NCBI GenBank assembly: GCA_023423895.1
Contig: JAFAER010000218.1
Span: 62,001-126,000 of the forward strand
Source: Pseudomonadota bacterium
GTDB taxonomy: Bacteria > Myxococcota_A > Polyangia > Polyangiales > Polyangiaceae
DNA: 64,000 bases
Reading direction: 5' to 3'
The notes beneath the pieces are model-generated. The model was not told the DNA's origin. It did no database searches and worked only from the letters and a program-made list of their open reading frames with translations. The number at the start of each line of letters is the position of its first letter. Positions within the stretch are counted from its first letter, which is position 1. Positions 59,694-64,000 of the stretch are shown in pieces. The translations under genes were made by a program, and so were the position numbers.

Positions 59694-60953
59694 GTGAAGA
59701 TCGTCCACGCGGCCGACTTGCACATCGACAGCCCACTCCGTGGTCTGGATCGATACGAGGGCGCTCCAGTCGAGAGCCTGCGCGGCGCCACGCGTCGAGC
59801 CCTCGAGAACCTCGTCGCCCTCTGCATCGAGGAGCGTGCGGACGTGCTTCTCCTCGCCGGAGACGTGTTCGATGGCACCTGGAAGGACTATTCGACGGGT
59901 CTCTTCTTCGCCGCGCAGATGGCGCGTCTACGCGAGGCGAAGGTCCCCGTCGTCATCGTCCGCGGCAACCACGATGCCGCCAGCTCCGTCGTGAAGGCGC
60001 TGCGTCTGCCTGAGAACGTCCGCGAGCTCTCCTCCAAGAAGCCGGAGACCTTCGAGCTCCGCGACGCCGCGATCGCCGTCCACGGTCAGAGCTTCTCCCA
60101 GCGCGTGACGAGCGACGACCTCGCCGCGCGGTATCCCGATCGCGTCCCGGGCGTCTTCAACATCGGCCTGCTCCACACGAGCATCGACGGACGCGAAGGG
60201 CACGAGCCGTACGCGCCGACGTCGCTCGAGACGATGCGCTCGAAAGGCTACGACTACTGGGCGCTCGGTCACGTGCACGCCCGCGAGATCGTCTGCGCCG
60301 ATCCCTACGTCGTCTATCCGGGAAACCTCCAGGGCAGGCACGCGCGGGAGACCGGGCCGAAAGGCGCCAGCGTCGTGACGGTCGAGGACAATGTCGTCCG
60401 GAGCGTCGAGCACCGGCCCCTCGACGTGTTCCGCTGGGAGGTCGTCGCCGTCGACGCGACGAGCGCCACCGACGCGCTCGAGGTCGTCGATTCCGTTCGC
60501 GCGGCGCTCGCGGCTCGTGCAGCCGACGTCGACGGGCGCGTGCTCGCCGCGCGCGTCGTCGTGACCGGGAGCACGCGCGCGAACGTCGTGATTCGCCGTG
60601 ACGAGGAGCGGTTCGTCAGCGAGCTCCGCGCGGCTGCGACGGACGGACTCGGCGAGACCGCGTGGCTCGAAAAGGTGATCATCCGCACGCGTGCAGAGGT
60701 CGATCTCCATCGCCTCCGCGAAGAGGCGAGCGCCGTCGGCCATCTCGCGCGGCGCCTCGACGCGATCAAAGACGATCCCAAGGAGCTCGCCGAGCTGGTT
60801 TCGCTCCTCTCCGATCTCGACAAGAAGCTACCCGCGGAGCTTCGCGAAGGTGAAGGCGGCCTTCGTCTCGGCGACCCGTCCACGCTTCGTGCGCTTCTCG
60901 ATGACGTCGAGCAGATGCTCGTCCCGCGACTCCTCGAAGGCGGTGAGGTCTGA
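59694..60953 (+). CDS. SbcD/YhaO-like DNA repair nuclease
   Basis: A 419-residue metallophosphoesterase: DLHIDSPLRG, LAGDVFDGTW, RGNHDAA, and GHVHAREI, the four conserved metal motifs. Length and C-terminal helices fit YhaO, the SbcD-like partner of YhaN. It makes a nuclease complex that acts on DNA ends. The GTG start at 59694 lies 56 bases after the QueA-like stop. Only 3 bases separate it from the next gene. Confidence 0.9.
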   Translation: MKIVHAADLHIDSPLRGLDRYEGAPVESLRGATRRALENLVALCIEERADVLLLAGDVFDGTWKDYSTGLFFAAQMARLREAKVPVVIVRGNHDAASSVVKALRLPENVRELSSKKPETFELRDAAIAVHGQSFSQRVTSDDLAARYPDRVPGVFNIGLLHTSIDGREGHEPYAPTSLETMRSKGYDYWALGHVHAREIVCADPYVVYPGNLQGRHARETGPKGASVVTVEDNVVRSVEHRPLDVFRWEVVAVDATSATDALEVVDSVRAALAARAADVDGRVLAARVVVTGSTRANVVIRRDEERFVSELRAAATDGLGETAWLEKVIIRTRAEVDLHRLREEASAVGHLARRLDAIKDDPKELAELVSLLSDLDKKLPAELREGEGGLRLGDPSTLRALLDDVEQMLVPRLLEGGEV

Positions 60954-60956
60954 CCG

Positions 60957-63900
60957 ATGCGCATCGCAAAGCTCGAGCTGCTCGCCTACGGCCCGTTCCG
61001 CAACGCTCCACTGGACTTCTCGGCGCCGGGGATCCACGTCGTCCTCGGACGCAACGAAGCCGGCAAGAGCACGACGCTGCGCGCGATCACGGGCCTGCTG
61101 TACGGGATCGACGCCAAGACGCCCGACGCGCACGTCCACAAGTTCGCCGACCTTAGAATCGGCGGCGTGCTCGAGGACGCCCGTGGTGCGCGTGTCCACG
61201 TCGTGCGGCGTAAAGGCAATGCGAACACGCTCCTCGACGCTCGCGGAGAGCCGCTCGACGAGAGCGTGATGAAGAAGCTCCTCGGCGGAGTGACGAAGGA
61301 GACCTTCGTGCAAGCCTTCGGGCTCACGCACGAGGCGCTCGAGGCCGGCGCCAGAGCCCTCCTCGAAGGGAAGGGCGATCTCGGTGAGAGCCTGTTCGAT
61401 GCCAGCGTCGGAGGTGGCGGCGAAGTGCAGCGGCTCGTCGCCGAGCTCAAAGCCGAGGCCGATCGGATCTACAAGCCGCGCGGCTCGTCGCTTCCGCTGA
61501 ACGACGCGCTCAAGTCGTTCGCGGACGCGCAGAAGACGGTGCGCGAGAGGGAGAGCCGGCCGGAGGCGTTCCTCGAACAGGAGCGCGGGCTGGCGAACGA
61601 GATGAAGGAGCGCGACGCGCGGACGAAGGCGAGGGCCGACCTCGTGAGCCGGCGCGCACGCCTCGAACGCGCTCTTCGACGCGTACCGCTCGAGCGGCGC
61701 CGTCAGCGTGCGCTCGACAAGCGCGCCGAGCTTGGACCGCTCGCCGATCAGGCCGAGCGCGTCGAAGCGCTCAAGGAGCGATTCGCGGGCTACAAACACG
61801 CGCTCGAGCAGCGTCGCGACCTCGTTGCCGAAGCCGAGCGCCTCGCCGCGAACGTCAGCGAGGCGGTGCGCCGTGCCGGTGTGGAGGCCGCCGGAAACGG
61901 CGAGCCGCTCCGCGCCGTGGCTCGCATGGAGTCGCGCATCAACGCCTTGCTTCGCGAGCGCACGAAGCTGACGAGCGCCATCGACGCTTCGCGGACGGAG
62001 ATCGCCAAGCAAGAGCGCGAGCTGGTGCGCCTGAACGAGGTCGGCGCCGGCGGGCCCGGGGAGCGTGCAGACGCGGTCTCGCCTGCGGCGGTCACCCAGC
62101 TCGTCGCCGCGCTCGACCGCGCACGCAGCCTCGGCGACATCGAGACGCGCCTCGCGACGAAGCGTGCGCAGCTCGACCGGAAGAAGAGCGATCTGCAGAC
62201 GAAGGCGCGTGCGGACGGTCTCTTCGCCGGCACGCTCGAGGAGCTCGTCGCGCTGCGGGTGCCGCCCATCGCAAGCGTCGAGCGCCTCGAGAAGCGCGTC
62301 GAGCAGATCGCCGAGACGATCGCGAGGCTCGGCGATCGCATCGGCGATCTCGAACGAGAGGCAGCGTCGATCGAGAAGCAGATCGCCGGGCACACCGGCG
62401 ACTTCGCGCCTCCCGACGCGGCAGAGTTGAGCGCCGCGCGCACGGCACGTGACGACGCCTGGCGGTCGCTCCGCGACGCCCCGGAGCCCGCGCGCCGTGC
62501 TCTCGAGATCGACGTCGAGCGCCTCCTCCGCGAGGCCGATGCGCTCGCCGATCGGATGATCCGCGAGGCCGATCGCGTGACGACGCTTGCTCGCCTCCGC
62601 TCGGAGGCCGAGACGAACGCCCGCCAGATCGAGAAGCTCGAGGAGCAGCGCACGCGTGCGCTGGCCGACCGCGCGGCGCTCGACGGCGAGCTCGCCGCGC
62701 TCTTTGCCGATGCCGCCGTCGTCCCGCCGCACGGCGCGGCGTTCGCGGAGATGTGTGCCTGGCTCGACCGCCACGCGCAGATCACGGAGGCATTCGCGGC
62801 GCTCCGCGACGCCGAGCACGAGGCGCTCGATGATGCGCGAAAGATCGACTCGACCAGACAAGATCTGGTGCGCGCGCTCACGGCTGCGGCGGGAGCGGGC
62901 GATGTGTCGGCCGAGCCGTCGCTCGCCGAGCTCGTGGCGGCTGCGGCACACCGCTTGTCGGTGATCGAGTCCTCGCGTCGGGAATCGGATGCGGCCGCGC
63001 GGGCGAGCGCAAAGCTTCGCGCGGAACGCGACGAGCGGCTGGCCGTACGCGAGCGCGACGAGTCTGCGCTGGCCGAGGTCTCTCGCAAGCTCGCCGAGCT
63101 GATCTCTCCGCTGGGGGTGCCCGTCGATGCGTCGGACGAAGAGGTCAACCGTTCGATCGAGGCGCTTCGCGACCTCTTTGCGCTCGCCGACAAGCGCGCC
63201 GAGGTCGAGGCCCGCGCGCGCACCTTCGACGTTCAAGTTCGAGAGTTCGAAGACGATCTCTCGCGCGCGGTCACCGAGCTCGCGCCGGACCTCGGCTCGC
63301 TCGAGGCTCGCGACGCCGCACCGACGCTCTTCGCCCGTGGTGCCGAGGCCCGTGACAACGCCCAGGAGATCCAGCGCGTCGTCCGGGAGCTCGAGACGGA
63401 GGGGGAGGTCACGCTCGACGAGGAGGAGCGCTCGCTCGTCGCCGACCCCGACGCGGTCGAGCGTGTGCTCGAGGAGCTCACCGAACGGATCGACGACCTC
63501 GATGGCGACATCACGCGCCTCACCGAACGCATCGGAGGGCTCCGTTCCGGTCTCGAGCAGATGCGGGCCGAGTCGAACGCCGCCGAGGCGGCCGCGCACG
63601 CACAGCTGCAGCTCTCGCGCATCCGTGAGAACGCCGAGCGTTGGTGCCGCGTCAGGCTCGCCGCGCATCTGCTCTCGCGCGAGATCGAGCGCTATCGCGA
63701 AGAGAACCAGGGGCCGCTCCTGACGGTGTCGTCTTCCTTCTTCTCGCGGCTCACGCTCGGCTCGTTCTCCGGCGTGAAAGCGGGCTTCGACGACAAGGAC
63801 CGTCCGTGCCTCCGCTGCGTCCGGGCGGACGGCACGACGGAGGTGGACATCTCCGGGCTGAGCGACGGCACGCGGGACCAGCTCTACCTGAGCTTGCGTC

Positions 63901-64000
63901 TCGCGAGCCTGCTTCGCCGCGCGGAGGTCTCCGAGACGATGCCGCTCGTTCTCGACGACGTGCTCATCCAGCTCGACGACCAACGTGCCTCCGCGGCGCT
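60957..64000 (+). CDS. YhaN/SbcC-like AAA ATPase, 3' end outside the window
   Basis: At least 1014 residues. Walker A GRNEAGKST (31-39) follows MRIAKLELLAYGPF. Long coiled coils span residues ~180-850 in two arms. The C-terminal ATPase half begins at SGLSDGTRDQLYLSLRLA (the YhaN signature) and has the Walker B stretch LVLDDVLIQLDD. The frame remains open at base 64000, so the stop lies beyond the edge. Forms a complex with the preceding YhaO-like nuclease for DNA-end processing. Confidence 0.93.
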   Translation, partial: MRIAKLELLAYGPFRNAPLDFSAPGIHVVLGRNEAGKSTTLRAITGLLYGIDAKTPDAHVHKFADLRIGGVLEDARGARVHVVRRKGNANTLLDARGEPLDESVMKKLLGGVTKETFVQAFGLTHEALEAGARALLEGKGDLGESLFDASVGGGGEVQRLVAELKAEADRIYKPRGSSLPLNDALKSFADAQKTVRERESRPEAFLEQERGLANEMKERDARTKARADLVSRRARLERALRRVPLERRRQRALDKRAELGPLADQAERVEALKERFAGYKHALEQRRDLVAEAERLAANVSEAVRRAGVEAAGNGEPLRAVARMESRINALLRERTKLTSAIDASRTEIAKQERELVRLNEVGAGGPGERADAVSPAAVTQLVAALDRARSLGDIETRLATKRAQLDRKKSDLQTKARADGLFAGTLEELVALRVPPIASVERLEKRVEQIAETIARLGDRIGDLEREAASIEKQIAGHTGDFAPPDAAELSAARTARDDAWRSLRDAPEPARRALEIDVERLLREADALADRMIREADRVTTLARLRSEAETNARQIEKLEEQRTRALADRAALDGELAALFADAAVVPPHGAAFAEMCAWLDRHAQITEAFAALRDAEHEALDDARKIDSTRQDLVRALTAAAGAGDVSAEPSLAELVAAAAHRLSVIESSRRESDAAARASAKLRAERDERLAVRERDESALAEVSRKLAELISPLGVPVDASDEEVNRSIEALRDLFALADKRAEVEARARTFDVQVREFEDDLSRAVTELAPDLGSLEARDAAPTLFARGAEARDNAQEIQRVVRELETEGEVTLDEEERSLVADPDAVERVLEELTERIDDLDGDITRLTERIGGLRSGLEQMRAESNAAEAAAHAQLQLSRIRENAERWCRVRLAAHLLSREIERYREENQGPLLTVSSSFFSRLTLGSFSGVKAGFDDKDRPCLRCVRADGTTEVDISGLSDGTRDQLYLSLRLASLLRRAEVSETMPLVLDDVLIQLDDQRASAA

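Noticed and set aside
60828..63983. 1051-aa open frame on the minus strand opposite the YhaN gene
   Set aside because: It is the mirror of a real gene in a GC-rich genome: Arg/Glu/Leu-rich with no domain; the + strand has clear Walker motifs.
1..64000. tRNA, rRNA, tmRNA, RNase P or SRP RNA genes
   Set aside because: I scanned the gaps for T-loop and other signature sequences and saw none; small or divergent RNAs could be missed by eye.

Overview
The window is very GC-rich and has the texture of a large myxobacterial (Myxococcota, most likely Polyangiales/Labilithrix-like) chromosome. The evidence is five Hanks-type kinase or pseudokinase genes, many lipoproteins with Ala/Pro/Gly/Ser-rich tails, two secreted proteins ending in a Cys motif + TM + basic (MYXO-CTERM-like) anchor, MopE-type DxDNDxDG repeats, many GTG starts, and long spurious antisense ORFs caused by the GC bias. 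The assignment is inference from gene style; no rRNA or tRNA gene is visible to test it. There is no prophage, no complete insertion sequence and no CRISPR array.

Layout. 0-9.3 kb: tail of an aldehyde dehydrogenase, then small housekeeping and envelope genes (PEBP lipoprotein, L,D-transpeptidase, YjbQ, TM2, DUF1232, DUF5924/DUF2914, GST, aminotransferase, PLD-like). 9.27-9.43 kb: a 162-bp inverted-repeat element that supplies the stop codons of two convergent genes. 9.4-16.1 kb: Dus, a lipoprotein, an N-lobe-less pseudokinase, a ferritin-like lipoprotein, a ROK kinase, and prfB with a canonical +1 frameshift site. 17.4-29 kb: signalling and transport, with an active kinase plus methyltransferase, a DUF47-PiT phosphate operon, a free-standing DnaA domain IV protein, a candidate small RNA, and an MscS channel overlapping a pseudokinase and divergent from an active multi-TM kinase.

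29-40 kb: secreted and lipoprotein genes (vWA, lipase, beta-helix) and hppA, interleaved with an unusual cluster of unrelated tandem arrays (units of 8, 20, 23, 33, about 55 and about 89 bp). VanZ and MutT genes diverge from one shared, symmetric -10 element. 40-48 kb: a halogenase-like flavoprotein, a MopE/NodB-type deacetylase lipoprotein, rplS with a clear sigma-70 promoter, a Bcp peroxiredoxin, an isolated rplC, a GGCTCCA-repeat inverted element, and rlmE. 48-56.7 kb: a 1304-aa kinase/AAA-ATPase/TPR regulator, a thermolysin-like protease, a GT2 glycosyltransferase and a nucleotide-sugar epimerase. 57-64 kb: an XRE-cupin regulator divergent from an SDR / QueA-like / YhaO / YhaN run; the last gene leaves the window.

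Working together: DUF47 and PiT form a phosphate-uptake unit. MscS and its pseudokinase are translationally coupled and face an active kinase. YhaO and YhaN form an SbcCD-like nuclease/ATPase pair. The GT2 and epimerase genes suggest surface polysaccharide work. The most unusual material is the tandem-repeat hot spot at 30.4-36.7 kb, the two structured inverted-repeat elements, the two pseudokinases, and the stand-alone DnaA-IV protein with a candidate sRNA beside it.
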